From: Mangrovactinospora gilvigrisea
GTDB taxonomy: Bacteria > Actinomycetota > Actinomycetes > Streptomycetales > Streptomycetaceae
Direction: 5' to 3'
Assembly: GCF_001879105.1 (NCBI RefSeq)
Contig: NZ_MLCF01000064.1
Coordinates: 1-57,776, forward strand
DNA: 57,776 bases
The position numbers and the translations under genes were made by a program. Shown here piece by piece: positions 1-7,964 of the stretch (position 1 is its first letter; each line of letters begins with the position of its first letter). The notes under the pieces are model-generated. The model was given only the letters and a program-made list of their open reading frames with translations. It was not told where the DNA came from and ran no database searches.

Positions 1-8
1 CCGCCGCT

Positions 9-86
9 CCGCCCCGGCACCCCGCCCGGGGTCCGTTCGGTGGCAGCGGACCGAGTGGCCCGCGGACGGGTGGAGTGCCGGGGCGG
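9..86 (-). terminator. Long intergenic hairpin, probable terminator
   Basis: A 12-bp arm CCGCCCCGGCAC at 9-20 pairs perfectly with GTGCCGGGGCGG at 75-86. A smaller nested stem is formed by GGTCCG (30-35) and CGGACC (47-52). It lies just downstream of the stop codon of the DUF3027 gene on the minus strand. There is no T-tract, which is common for actinobacterial terminators. Closely related sequence recurs at 18740-18773 and 39841-39892. Confidence 0.6.
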
Positions 87-98
87 GGGGCGGGCCGC

Positions 99-956
99 CT
101 ACTGGTCGATCTCGATCTGCCACTCGTCCATGACGGGCGGGGGCGGCTTGGGCGGGGCGGGCATGACGGCCGCCTCGGAGTGGCCGCCGCAGCCGTAGGC
201 GAGGGAGACCATGCGGCCGTCGGACGTGGTCGCCTCGTTGCTGCAGATGCCGAACGCCTGGCCCAGTCGCCCGCCGATGCGCATCAGGAAGCCGCAGCTC
301 AAGCACTTCGCGGGGGCCGCCTGCGCCATCGCCGTCGCGGCGCCGAAGGCCTCGTCCCAGCGGTCGGCCGAGGTGTCCAGGCCGAAGCGGGACGGCACCC
401 GCGGGCGGTCCAGGCCCAGCTCCACCGCGACGTCGGCGATCTGGCCGCGGCCGTGGATGTCCGCGCCCACCGCGTCAAGGTCGTCCTCGGCCTCGGCCGT
501 AACCTCACCCGAAAGAGTGGACAGTTCGTCAACCGGCCTACGGGGACGTTCGATCGGCTCGTCCGCCGCGGTGTACCCGGGCTCCAGGCGCGGGTCGTCC
601 GCGTCCACCGGCAGCAGGTCGCCCGGGCCCATGTCGCCCGGCTGCAGCCGCTCGTTCCACGGCACCCACTCGGGCGCCAGCAGCGCGTCGGTGCTCGGCA
701 GCAGGGTGACCTCGTCGACCGTGACGGCCTTGGAGCGCGACGCGCGCGCCACCGTCACGGCCCAGCACCAGCCGCGGTACGCGGGCTCCTTGCAGGCGAA
801 GTAGTGGGTGACGACGCGGTCGGTGTCCTCCGGCCGCGCGTCGACATGCTCGCCGACGGCACCCGCACCGGCGAGGTCCTCGGCGGCGGCACGGGCGAGC
901 CCGACGGCCTCCAAGCAGAGACGGTCGGGGGTACGGCTTCGCATCGCGGCGCTCAC
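99..956 (-). CDS. DUF3027 family protein with C-terminal zinc-ribbon-like cysteines
   Basis: A 285-residue soluble protein of the actinobacterial DUF3027 family; molecular function unknown. The N-terminal third contains the family-like stretch THYFACKEPAYRGWCW. The C-terminal third carries two cysteine knuckles (KCLSCGF near residue 212 and a later GIC/GCGGH pair) that look like a zinc ribbon. It ends in a proline-rich tail. The GTG start at 956 is preceded by AGGAG about 12 nt upstream. It is transcribed away from the lipoprotein gene that starts at 1327. In Streptomyces this family is usually found close to the menaquinone and cold-shock genes, as here. No signal peptide or membrane segment is visible. 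The family call is from sequence pattern, not a search. Confidence 0.8.
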   Translation of the reverse strand: MSAAMRSRTPDRLCLEAVGLARAAAEDLAGAGAVGEHVDARPEDTDRVVTHYFACKEPAYRGWCWAVTVARASRSKAVTVDEVTLLPSTDALLAPEWVPWNERLQPGDMGPGDLLPVDADDPRLEPGYTAADEPIERPRRPVDELSTLSGEVTAEAEDDLDAVGADIHGRGQIADVAVELGLDRPRVPSRFGLDTSADRWDEAFGAATAMAQAAPAKCLSCGFLMRIGGRLGQAFGICSNEATTSDGRMVSLAYGCGGHSEAAVMPAPPKPPPPVMDEWQIEIDQ

Positions 957-1326
957 GGAATCGATTCTCTCCTACCCTGGCTGCACGGTGGACCTCACTG
1001 CCCGTTCGGCCCGCCGCACGTCCACGGAAGACATTCGGTGCGGCGGCCTCGGCACCGCGCGACGCACCGGGCAGCGCCGCGGGTATCGCGGCAGCCGGCG
1101 GAGCGGGCGATGCGGCCGCCTGCGGGACCGCGCCGATCGAGCGGCGCAGGGCACCATGTCGTGCAGGGGCGCTCCCATTGTGCGCGATAACGGCACCCGC
1201 TGACCACGGGGCCCGCCCGACGCCCTTCCAACGGCCCTGTCGAACCCTGTCGAAGGGGCGCCGTCCGCCGCGCCGCCACCCGACCCGGCGTCGGTCGGCG
1301 AGGTGCCGGACGCTAGTCTTCGGATC
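957..1326. other. Divergent intergenic region (370 bp)
   Basis: This gap separates the divergent DUF3027 and lipoprotein genes, so it should contain both promoters. I see no convincing gene in it. The one structured feature is a perfect tandem duplication of CCCTGTCGAA at 1235-1244 and 1245-1254, about 75 bp before the lipoprotein start. It could be a regulator's direct repeat, but nothing else supports that. Confidence 0.5.
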
Positions 1327-1788
1327 ATGACGATTCGCCGCCGCGCCACCGTACTGGGCGCCGCCGCCCTGTCCCTCGCCGCCCTGTCCGCGTGCGGGAT
1401 GACGAAGCCGACGCCGGTCGCAACCGTCGGCAGCAACACGGCCACCGCGCACTCCGAGGCCGCCTGCTACCACGGCGGCGACGCGCTGCCCGCGTCCGAG
1501 CTGCAGAGCTGCGCCAGCAAGGATGTGCAGAAGCTGACGGTGGTCGACGGCAACAAGGTCCGCTTCGGCGTCGACACCTCGATCGCCAAGAAGGGCTGGT
1601 TCATCCTCGTCGGGCAGCGCCAGACCGGGACGACCAGGCTGACCTACCGCACGCTCGACTCCGCGAGCCTGTTCACCGACAGCCAGGGCCAGCAGTCCAA
1701 GACCGTGGACGTGAAGATCGTGCAGAGCCCCGACGGCCAGTCCATCCACGGCATGTGGAACTTCCGGCTGCAGCTCAGGGACTCCTGA
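1327..1788 (+). CDS. DUF2771-like secreted lipoprotein
   Basis: A 153-residue predicted lipoprotein. The N-terminus MTIRRR is followed by a hydrophobic stretch and the lipobox LSAC, so the mature protein should be anchored to the outer face of the membrane through Cys22 (approximate). The rest is a small extracellular domain resembling the actinobacterial DUF2771 family, whose function is not known. I chose ATG 1327 because it places the positively charged signal-peptide start correctly; an upstream in-frame start at 1303 would add an implausible leader. It ends 11 nt before mqnB and probably shares its transcript. The gene pair is a common arrangement in Streptomyces, which hints at no more than co-expression. 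Confidence 0.75.
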   Translation: MTIRRRATVLGAAALSLAALSACGMTKPTPVATVGSNTATAHSEAACYHGGDALPASELQSCASKDVQKLTVVDGNKVRFGVDTSIAKKGWFILVGQRQTGTTRLTYRTLDSASLFTDSQGQQSKTVDVKIVQSPDGQSIHGMWNFRLQLRDS

Positions 1789-1799
1789 CGGCCCGTCCG

Positions 1800-2468
1800 A
1801 TGAGCAGCGCCGCAGCCCCCGCCCTGGTCGTGACCGCCGTGGAGGCGGAGCGCGCGGCCGTCCTCGGCGGCCTGCCGGACGGCGCCCGGGTGCACGCCGT
1901 CGGCGTCGGCCCGGCCGGCGCCGCCGCGGGCACCGCGAAGCTGCTCGCCGAGGAGGCCGCCGCGGGGCGGCTGCCCCGCCTGCTGCTCTGCGCCGGCATC
2001 GGCGGCGGCTTCGCGCCGCGAGCCCGGATCGGCGACCTGGTCGTGGCGGACGCGATCGTCGCCGCCGACCTGGGCGCGGAGGCGCCGCAGGAGCCGGGCG
2101 GCTTCCTCCCCGTCGACGCGCTGGGCTTCGGCACCGGCCGCCGCCTCCCGCCGGCCGACGCGGTCGCCGAGGCGGCGGACCTGCTGGGCGCGGGCGCGCT
2201 CACCGGGACGGTGCTCACCGTCACCACGGCGACCGGCAGCGCCGCCACCGCGGCGGAGCTGACCCGCCGTCACCCCGCGGCCCTCGCCGAGGCGATGGAG
2301 GGCTTCGGCGTCGCCGAGGCCGCCGCGCTCTTCGGCGTCCCGGTGCTGGAGATCCGCGCGGTCTCCAACGCCGTCGGCCCGCGCGACCGCGGCGCCTGGC
2401 GCATCAAGGAGGCGCTGGAGGCGCTGCGCCGGGGATGCGCACGGCTGGCGCCGATGTTGACGCCCTGA
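1800..2468 (+). CDS. mqnB: Futalosine hydrolase
   Basis: A 222-residue nucleoside-phosphorylase-fold hydrolase that cleaves futalosine to dehypoxanthine futalosine and hypoxanthine, an early step of the alternative menaquinone pathway used by Streptomyces. The fold signature is visible in LLCAGIGGGFAPRARIGDLVVAD. A late acidic segment AMEGFGVAEAA, which contains the purine-site glutamate pattern of this superfamily, is also present. ATG 1800 follows the lipoprotein gene by 11 nt. The next gene on the same strand is mqnD, the last dedicated futalosine-pathway enzyme, which strongly supports the assignment. mqnA and mqnC are not in the window; in Streptomyces they are at other loci. Confidence 0.9.
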   Translation: MSSAAAPALVVTAVEAERAAVLGGLPDGARVHAVGVGPAGAAAGTAKLLAEEAAAGRLPRLLLCAGIGGGFAPRARIGDLVVADAIVAADLGAEAPQEPGGFLPVDALGFGTGRRLPPADAVAEAADLLGAGALTGTVLTVTTATGSAATAAELTRRHPAALAEAMEGFGVAEAAALFGVPVLEIRAVSNAVGPRDRGAWRIKEALEALRRGCARLAPMLTP

Positions 2469-2500
2469 CAGAGCTGCCGGGCCGAGCAGGACCACAGCAG

Positions 2501-2536
2501 GAACCGGAGCAGCAACCGGAGCAGCAACCGGAGCAG
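2501..2536. repeat. Three tandem 12-bp units upstream of mqnD
   Basis: Three copies of (C/G)AACCGGAGCAG lie end to end at 2501-2512, 2513-2524 and 2525-2536. The last copy runs into the mqnD Shine-Dalgarno AGGAGG at 2535-2540, 7 nt before ATG 2548. Similar 12-bp tandem units occur at two other non-coding places in the window. Confidence 0.85.
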
Positions 2537-2547
2537 GAGGAGCCCCC

Positions 2548-3432
2548 ATGACCACCGAGCCGCGGACCGAGCCGCTGACGCTGGTGCACTCGCCGTGCCC
2601 GAACGACACCTTCGTCTTCCACGCCTGGACGCACGGGCTCGTCCCCGGCGCGCCGGCGGTCGACCTCTCCTATGCGGACATCGACGTCACCAACGGCCAG
2701 GCCGAGCGCGGCGAGCTGGACGTCATCAAGCTCTCCTACGCCCAGCTGCCGTGGATCCTCGACGAGTACGCGCTGCTGCCGACCGGCGGCGCGCTGGGCC
2801 GCGGCTGCGGCCCGCTGGTCCTGGTCCGCGACGCGGGCGCGTCCGTGGCGGTGGCGCCGTCGGCGCTCACCGGGCGGACGGTGGCCGTGCCGAGCGAGCG
2901 CTCCACGGCGTACCTGCTCTTCCGGCTCTGGGCGGCGGCGGAGGTGCCGGGCGGCGTCGGGTCGATCACCGTGATGCCGTTCGACGAGATCATGCCGGCG
3001 GTGGCGGCGGGCAAGGTGGACGCCGGACTCGTCATCCACGAGGCCCGGTTCACCTACCGCGACCACGGGCTCAGCTGCCTCGCCGACATGGGCGAGCACT
3101 GGGAGGCCACCACCGGCCTGCCCATCCCGCTGGGCGCGATCGTGGCGCGGCGCAGCCTGGGCGCGGAGGCGCTCGGCCGGATCACCGACTCCATCCGGGC
3201 CAGCGTCCGCCACGCCTGGGACCGCCCGGAGGACTCCCGGGCCTATGTGCTGGAGCACGCGCAGGAGATGGACCCGGGGGTGGCGGACCGCCACATCGGG
3301 CTCTACGTCAACGAGTTCACCGCGGACCTCGGCGAGGACGGCTACGCCGCCGTCCGCGGGCTGCTGACCCGGGCGGCGGCGGAGGGGCTGGTGCCGCCCG
3401 TGCCGAGGGAGCGGCTCGACCCCGCCGGCTGA
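2548..3432 (+). CDS. mqnD: 1,4-dihydroxy-6-naphthoate synthase
   Basis: A 294-residue enzyme that converts cyclic dehypoxanthine futalosine to 1,4-dihydroxy-6-naphthoate, the naphthoquinone precursor of menaquinone. It has the periplasmic-binding-protein-like fold of the MqnA/MqnD family. The N-terminal signature HSPCPNDTFVFHAW is highly characteristic of MqnD, and a later histidine-containing segment VIHEARFTY matches the family's catalytic region. The ATG is preceded by a perfect AGGAGG. It sits 79 nt after mqnB on the same strand. The cold-shock gene on the opposite strand ends only 7 nt beyond its stop, so the two transcripts converge with almost no spacer. Confidence 0.95.
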   Translation: MTTEPRTEPLTLVHSPCPNDTFVFHAWTHGLVPGAPAVDLSYADIDVTNGQAERGELDVIKLSYAQLPWILDEYALLPTGGALGRGCGPLVLVRDAGASVAVAPSALTGRTVAVPSERSTAYLLFRLWAAAEVPGGVGSITVMPFDEIMPAVAAGKVDAGLVIHEARFTYRDHGLSCLADMGEHWEATTGLPIPLGAIVARRSLGAEALGRITDSIRASVRHAWDRPEDSRAYVLEHAQEMDPGVADRHIGLYVNEFTADLGEDGYAAVRGLLTRAAAEGLVPPVPRERLDPAG

Positions 3433-3439
3433 CCCTCCG

Positions 3440-3823
3440 TCACACGTCCAGCTGGTCGGCGACGGCGCGCAGCACGCTGGCGATCTTGTGGCCGTCTGCG
3501 CGGTCCGGGTAGCGGCCGCGCTGCAGGGAGCGGGAGACCTGCTCCAGCCAGGTGGTGAGGTCCTGCACTATCGGCAGCAGTTCGTCCGGCCGCCGCCGCT
3601 GCGCCGCGGCCACCGAGGGGGCCGGGTCGAGCAGCTTGACGGAGAGCGCCTGCTCGCCGCGGTGGCCCGCGGCGACACCGAACTCCACCCGCTGGCCGGG
3701 CTTCAGCGCCGTCACCCCGTCGGGCAGCGCCGAGGCGTGCACGAACACGTCGCCGCCCTCGTCGCGCGACAGGAAGCCGAAGCCCTTGTCGGGGTTGAAC
3801 CACTTGACCTTGCCGGTGGGCAC
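3440..3823 (-). CDS. Long cold-shock domain protein with C-terminal helical extension
   Basis: 127 residues. The first ~65 form a cold-shock domain with both RNA-binding motifs recognisable (KWFNPDKGFGFL and DVFVHAS). A C-terminal extension of about 55 residues is rich in charged and leucine residues (DELLPIVQDLTTWLEQVSRSL) and is probably helical. Ordinary CspA proteins stop near 67 residues, as does the second cold-shock gene at 27070. The extended form is a conserved Streptomyces type found next to mqnD. Its likely role is single-stranded nucleic-acid binding; the role of the tail is unknown. ATG 3823 starts directly at MPTGKVKWF, matching the family N-terminus. Confidence 0.9.
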   Translation of the reverse strand: MPTGKVKWFNPDKGFGFLSRDEGGDVFVHASALPDGVTALKPGQRVEFGVAAGHRGEQALSVKLLDPAPSVAAAQRRRPDELLPIVQDLTTWLEQVSRSLQRGRYPDRADGHKIASVLRAVADQLDV

Positions 3824-3965
3824 GGGTGACCTCTTGTCCTCGTCGAAGGAGCAGGAAGGAGCAGCAGGGCGGGTGGGCGTGGTGCCGCATCAAGAGTAAG
3901 CGGGATCACCCCCGAAGGGAGAGCGCATTTGCGGCGCACGCCCGGCAGGGTCCTACCCTGGGTCG

Positions 3966-4259
3966 GTGAGTTCTACTGCCCCCACCCGGCCTTCCGCGCG
4001 ACCCGACGCGGACCACCCGGACGCCCGCCGGCCCGGCGATCTGCTGGTGCGGATCGGCGCCGTGCTCTTCCTGGTCGGCGCGGTCGCCACCATCGCGACC
4101 GTCGTGCCGTTCCTGATCCACTCCCACCCGCTGCCGACCGCGGCCTACCTGGTGTCGATGGTGATGCCGCTCGGCATGGCCCTCGCCCTGATCGGGCTGC
4201 TGACGTCGGCGCTCGCGCAGAAGCGGCGGATCGCGGCGAAGCTCAGCGCCGAGCGCTGA
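3966..4259 (+). CDS. Small two-helix membrane protein, unknown function
   Basis: 97 residues. A polar, proline-rich N-terminus of about 27 residues is followed by two hydrophobic segments (roughly residues 29-50 and 57-82) and a short basic tail ending KLSAER. The charge pattern suggests both ends are cytoplasmic. I chose GTG 3966, which gives the start MSSTAPTRP. No enzymatic motif is visible and I do not recognise a named family. Its last 17 bases overlap the last 17 bases of the convergent HAD hydrolase gene. Confidence 0.7.
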   Translation: MSSTAPTRPSARPDADHPDARRPGDLLVRIGAVLFLVGAVATIATVVPFLIHSHPLPTAAYLVSMVMPLGMALALIGLLTSALAQKRRIAAKLSAER

Positions 4260-4857
4260 CCCAGGCGTCCAACCAGGCCGGAAAGGCCGTCAGATCGTCG
4301 AGGACGACGTCCGCGCCGGCCGCCCGCAGCTCGTCCGCGGGGATCGGGCCGGTGGCGACGGCGACGCTCACCGCGCCCGCCGTCCGGGCGCCCTTGATGT
4401 CGCCGAGGTGGTCGCCGACGTAGATCGCGGCGTCCGCCTCGCGCAGCGCCTCGCCCTTCTGCTCCGCCCACAGCCGGCCGATCACCTCGTCGGCCGGCAG
4501 GTTGAGGTGCTCCACGTGCATCCGGGCGTTGGGGGTGTGCTTGGCGGTGACCACGATCACCCGGCCGCCGTGCGCGTGCACCGCGTCCATCGCCGCGCGG
4601 GCGCCGCGCATCGGCAGCGTCGGGTCGATGGCGTGGTCCGGGTAGAGGGAGCGGTACAGGTCGCCCGCCTCGTCGATCCGCGTCGCGGGGAACCACTCCG
4701 CCAGCTCCTCGGTCAGCGGCGGGCCGAGCCGGGTGACGGCGAGGTCGCTGTCGACGTGGACGCCGGTCTCCGCGGAGAGCGCGTCCCAGGTGGCCTTGAT
4801 GCCGGGGCGCGAATCGATCAGCGTCATGTCGAGGTCGAAGCCGACGGTGAGGGACAT
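4243..4857 (-). CDS. HAD-superfamily hydrolase (phosphatase-like)
   Basis: 204 residues with all four HAD motifs readable: motif I DLDMTLIDS at the N-terminus (nucleophile Asp), motif II VIVVTAKHT, the lysine region before DAAIYVGD, and motif IV GDHLGDIKGA. This points to a Mg-dependent phosphatase of the phosphoglycolate/pyrophosphatase type, substrate unknown. I chose ATG 4857, which puts motif I at residue 8 as is usual; the in-frame upstream start at 4938 would add a 27-residue basic leader with no HAD homology. It overlaps the small membrane protein gene tail-to-tail. Confidence 0.85.
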   Translation of the reverse strand: MSLTVGFDLDMTLIDSRPGIKATWDALSAETGVHVDSDLAVTRLGPPLTEELAEWFPATRIDEAGDLYRSLYPDHAIDPTLPMRGARAAMDAVHAHGGRVIVVTAKHTPNARMHVEHLNLPADEVIGRLWAEQKGEALREADAAIYVGDHLGDIKGARTAGAVSVAVATGPIPADELRAAGADVVLDDLTAFPAWLDAWVSARR

Positions 4858-4954
4858 GCGCCCCACCGTACGCGAGTGATCGCGAGGGGGCCGGGGCCGG
4901 GACGGGGCACGGTGGGCACCGCCCGCGGCGGATGGCACAATGGCACGGGTTTGA

Positions 4955-4970
4955 CTTAGGCAAGCCTAAG
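4955..4970 (+). promoter_or_regulatory. Iron box (DmdR/IdeR/DtxR-type operator)
   Basis: CTTAGGCAAGCCTAAG is a perfect 7-bp inverted repeat around AA and matches the core of the actinobacterial iron box (TTAGG...CCTAA). It overlaps a -35-like TTGACT at 4951-4956 and lies about 40 bp before the first FecCD permease gene. This is the arrangement expected for iron-dependent repression of a siderophore importer by DmdR1 or IdeR. Confidence 0.85.
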
Positions 4971-5011
4971 CAGGCCCCATTCGACCACTGCACAGGAAGT
5001 GACGGAGCGTC

Positions 5012-6073
5012 ATGTCCGCACCCGCGCTCGCCGCCCCCGGCGGCGCGTCCGCGGCACCCGCGCCGTCCCGCCCCCGGGCAACCCGCCGCCGGCTGCTGTG
5101 GGTGCTCGCCGCGGTCGTGCTGCTGGCGCTGGTGACGCTGCTGAGCCTCGCCGTCGGGGCGCGCGCGATCCCGCCGTCCCATGTGATCGACGCGATCCTG
5201 CACGGCGGCAGCTCCAACGACGCCCTGGTGGTGCGCACCCAGCGGCTGCCGCGCACCATCGTCGGCCTCGTGGTCGGCGCCTCGCTGGGCGTCGCCGGGG
5301 CCGTGATGCAGGGCATCACCCGCAACCCCATCGCCGAACCCGGCGTGCTGGGCATCTCCAACGGCGCGGCGGGCGGGGTGGTCTGCGCGATCGTGCTCTT
5401 CGACGTCCACTCGCTCACCGGCTACGTCTGGTTCGGCTTCGCGGGGGCGCTGATCGCCGCGATCTGCGTCTACGCGGTCGCCTCGGCGGGGCCGGGCGGG
5501 TCGACGCCGGTCAAACTCGCGCTCTCCGGGGCGGCGTTCGCGGCGCTGCTCGGCTCCGTCATCTCCGGCGTGATGTCGACGCAGGCGCAGGCGCTGGACG
5601 AGTACCGCTTCTGGCTGGTCGGCTCGCTCGGCGGGCGCGGCTGGGACGTGGCCCTCCAGGTGCTGCCGTTCCTGGGGGTCGGGCTGGTGCTGGTGTTCGC
5701 GGTGGCCCGCGGGCTGGACGCGCTGGCCCTCGGCGAGGACGCGGCACGCGGGCTGGGCCAGAACGTGGCGCTGGTGCGGGGCGTGGGCGCGCTGGGGGCG
5801 ACGGTGCTGACCGGCTCCGCGGTGGCGGCGGCGGGGCCGATCGCCTTCGTGGGGCTGGTGGTTCCGCATGCGGCGCGGCGCCTGGTGGGGACGGGGCACC
5901 GCTGGGTCCTGGCGATGGCGGCGCTGCTGGGGCCGGCGATGCTGGTCGTCTCCGACGTCATCGGGAGGGTGCTGTTCCCGCCCTCGGAGGTGCCCGCCGG
6001 GGTGATGACCGCGCTGATGGGCGTGCCGGTCCTGGTGGCGCTCGTCCGCGGCCGGAAGGTGATCGCGTCGTGA
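5012..6073 (+). CDS. Iron-siderophore ABC transporter permease, FecCD family (first subunit)
   Basis: A 353-residue polytopic membrane protein of the FecCD/BtuC family, which forms one half of the channel of a ferric-siderophore importer. Family signatures include RLPRTIVGLVVGASLGVAGAVMQG near residue 80 and a coupling-helix region. A conserved GPIAFVGLVVPHAARRLVG lies near residue 270 and PPSEVPAGVMTALMGVPV near the end. The ATG is close behind an iron box, so expression should rise in iron starvation. It overlaps the next permease by 4 nt (GTGA), implying translational coupling and a heterodimeric channel. No substrate-binding protein gene accompanies the operon. Confidence 0.92.
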   Translation: MSAPALAAPGGASAAPAPSRPRATRRRLLWVLAAVVLLALVTLLSLAVGARAIPPSHVIDAILHGGSSNDALVVRTQRLPRTIVGLVVGASLGVAGAVMQGITRNPIAEPGVLGISNGAAGGVVCAIVLFDVHSLTGYVWFGFAGALIAAICVYAVASAGPGGSTPVKLALSGAAFAALLGSVISGVMSTQAQALDEYRFWLVGSLGGRGWDVALQVLPFLGVGLVLVFAVARGLDALALGEDAARGLGQNVALVRGVGALGATVLTGSAVAAAGPIAFVGLVVPHAARRLVGTGHRWVLAMAALLGPAMLVVSDVIGRVLFPPSEVPAGVMTALMGVPVLVALVRGRKVIAS

Positions 6074-7161
6074 GCAGTACGGACGGACCCGTCACCCGGG
6101 GGCGGGTGGGGCGCCGGGGCGGAGGGGCGGCCAACCGGTACGCGGTGCTGCGCGCCGGGCGCGCGTCGTTCCTGATGCACCGCCGGAGCGTCCTCGTCGC
6201 GGTGGCGCTGCTCCTCGTCCTGGCGGCGGGCTTCCTGCTCGCGCTCTGCGTCGGCGACCGCTTCACCCCGCCCTCCTCCGTCCTCGCCGCCCTCACCGGC
6301 GGCGACTCCCCGGACGCGTTCACCGTCGAGGTGCTCCGGCTGCCCCGCGCCACCGTCGGCCTGCTCGTCGGCGTCTGCCTCGGCCTCTCCGGCGCCACCG
6401 TGCAGACCGTCGCCCGCAACCCCCTCGCCAGCCCCGACATCATCGGCGTCACCCAGGGCGCCGCCGCCGCGACCGTGGTGTGCACGGTCCTCGGCGTCGC
6501 CTCCGCCGCCGCCATGCCGTTCGTCGCCATCGGCGGCGGCATCGCCGCCACCGCGCTCGTCTACGGCCTGGCCTGGCGCCGCGGCCTGCACGCCCAGCGG
6601 TTCGTGCTGATCGGCATCGGCATCAGCCTCGCCCTGCAGTCCGTCGTCCACCTCTTCCTCACCAAGGGCGACGCCCTCCAGGCCCAGCAGGCCAAGGTGT
6701 GGATCACCGGCAGCCTCAACGGCACCACCTGGTCCTCCGCCTGGCCGCCCGTCATCGCGCTGGCCGCCTGCCTCGTCCCGCTGGTCTGGGCGGCCCGCGC
6801 GCAGCGCGCCGTCGCCCTGGACGACGCCACCGCCACCGGCCTCGGCACCCGCCTGGACCGCTCCCGGCTGGGGCTGATCGCCATCGGCGTGGTGCTCGCC
6901 TCGGTCGCCGCCGGGGCCGCCGGGCCGATCTCCTTCGTCGCGCTGGTCGCCCCGCAGCTGGCCCGCCGCCTCACCCGCACCTCCCAGCTGCCGCTGGTCT
7001 GCGCGGGGCTGGCCGGCGCGGTGATCGTCACCGTCGCCGACATCCTGGCCCGCGTGCTGCTCTCCCCGACCGAGCTGCCGGTCGGGGTGCTGACTGCCGT
7101 CGTCGGCGCCCCGTACATGCTGTGGCTGCTCGCCCGCTCCCGCACCGGAGGCCGTTCATGA
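6070..7161 (+). CDS. Iron-siderophore ABC transporter permease, FecCD family (second subunit)
   Basis: 363 residues, second FecCD-type permease. It starts at GTG 6070 inside the stop of the first permease. An N-terminal polar extension of about 45 residues is followed by the multi-helix core. Family motifs LPRATVGLLVGVCLGLSGATVQTVARNP and ISFVALVAPQLARRL mirror those of the first subunit, showing an ancient duplication. It should pair with the first subunit to form the translocation channel. The ATPase gene begins inside its stop codon (ATGA at 7158), so all three genes are translated as a coupled set. Confidence 0.92.
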   Translation: MSSTDGPVTRGRVGRRGGGAANRYAVLRAGRASFLMHRRSVLVAVALLLVLAAGFLLALCVGDRFTPPSSVLAALTGGDSPDAFTVEVLRLPRATVGLLVGVCLGLSGATVQTVARNPLASPDIIGVTQGAAAATVVCTVLGVASAAAMPFVAIGGGIAATALVYGLAWRRGLHAQRFVLIGIGISLALQSVVHLFLTKGDALQAQQAKVWITGSLNGTTWSSAWPPVIALAACLVPLVWAARAQRAVALDDATATGLGTRLDRSRLGLIAIGVVLASVAAGAAGPISFVALVAPQLARRLTRTSQLPLVCAGLAGAVIVTVADILARVLLSPTELPVGVLTAVVGAPYMLWLLARSRTGGRS

Positions 7162-7949
7162 CCCGCCTCACCGCCCGCGGCGTGACCCTGGGCTACGAGT
7201 CCCGAACGGTCGTCGAGGGCCTCGACCTGGACGTCCCGGACGGCCGCGTCACCGTCATCATCGGCCCCAACGCGTGCGGCAAGTCGACGCTGCTGCGGGC
7301 GCTCGGCCGGCTGCTGCGGCCCGAGGCCGGGCAGGTGCTGCTGGACGGCCGCGACATCGCCCGCACGCCCACCAAGGAGGTGGCCCGGGAGATCGGGCTG
7401 CTGCCGCAGACGCCGATCGCCCCCGAGGGCATCACCGTCGCCGACCTGGTGGGACGCGGCCGCCAGCCGCACCAGACCTGGTGGCGGCAGTGGTCGGAGG
7501 AGGACGAGCGGGCCGTCCTCGAGGCGCTGGCCCGCACCTCCACCGCCGAGCTCGCCGAGCGCTCCGTCGACGAGCTCTCCGGCGGCCAGCGGCAGCGCGT
7601 CTGGATCGCGATGGCCCTCGCCCAGGGCACCGACCTGCTGCTCCTCGACGAGCCGACGACCTACCTGGACGTCGCGCACCAGGTGGAGGTGCTGGACCTG
7701 GTGCGGCAGCTCAACCGCGACCAGGGGCGGACGGTCGTCGCCGTGCTGCACGACCTCAACCAGGCCGCCCGCTACGCCGACCACCTGGTGGCGATGCGCG
7801 GCGGGCGGATCGTCGCCGAGGGCGCGCCGGCGGACGTCGTCACCGCCGAGCTGGTGGAGGAGGTCTTCGGGCTGCGGGCCGTGGTCATCGAGGACCCGGT
7901 GACCGGGACCCCGCTGATCGTCCCCGGCCGCCCGTGGGACTCCCGCTGA
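7158..7949 (+). CDS. Iron-siderophore ABC transporter ATP-binding protein, FepC/FhuC type
   Basis: 263 residues with a complete nucleotide-binding domain: Walker A GPNACGKST near residue 35, Q-loop in GLLPQTP, signature LSGGQRQRVWIAMALAQ, Walker B LLLLDEPTTYLDVAHQ and H-loop VLHDLNQAARYADH. The TYLD and HDLNQA variants are typical of iron-siderophore and cobalamin importers. It energises the two FecCD subunits encoded immediately upstream. The stop lies 15 nt from the stop of the convergent membrane protein gene, with no obvious terminator between. Confidence 0.95.
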   Translation: MTRLTARGVTLGYESRTVVEGLDLDVPDGRVTVIIGPNACGKSTLLRALGRLLRPEAGQVLLDGRDIARTPTKEVAREIGLLPQTPIAPEGITVADLVGRGRQPHQTWWRQWSEEDERAVLEALARTSTAELAERSVDELSGGQRQRVWIAMALAQGTDLLLLDEPTTYLDVAHQVEVLDLVRQLNRDQGRTVVAVLHDLNQAARYADHLVAMRGGRIVAEGAPADVVTAELVEEVFGLRAVVIEDPVTGTPLIVPGRPWDSR

Positions 7950-7964
7950 CCCCGCTGACCCCGG

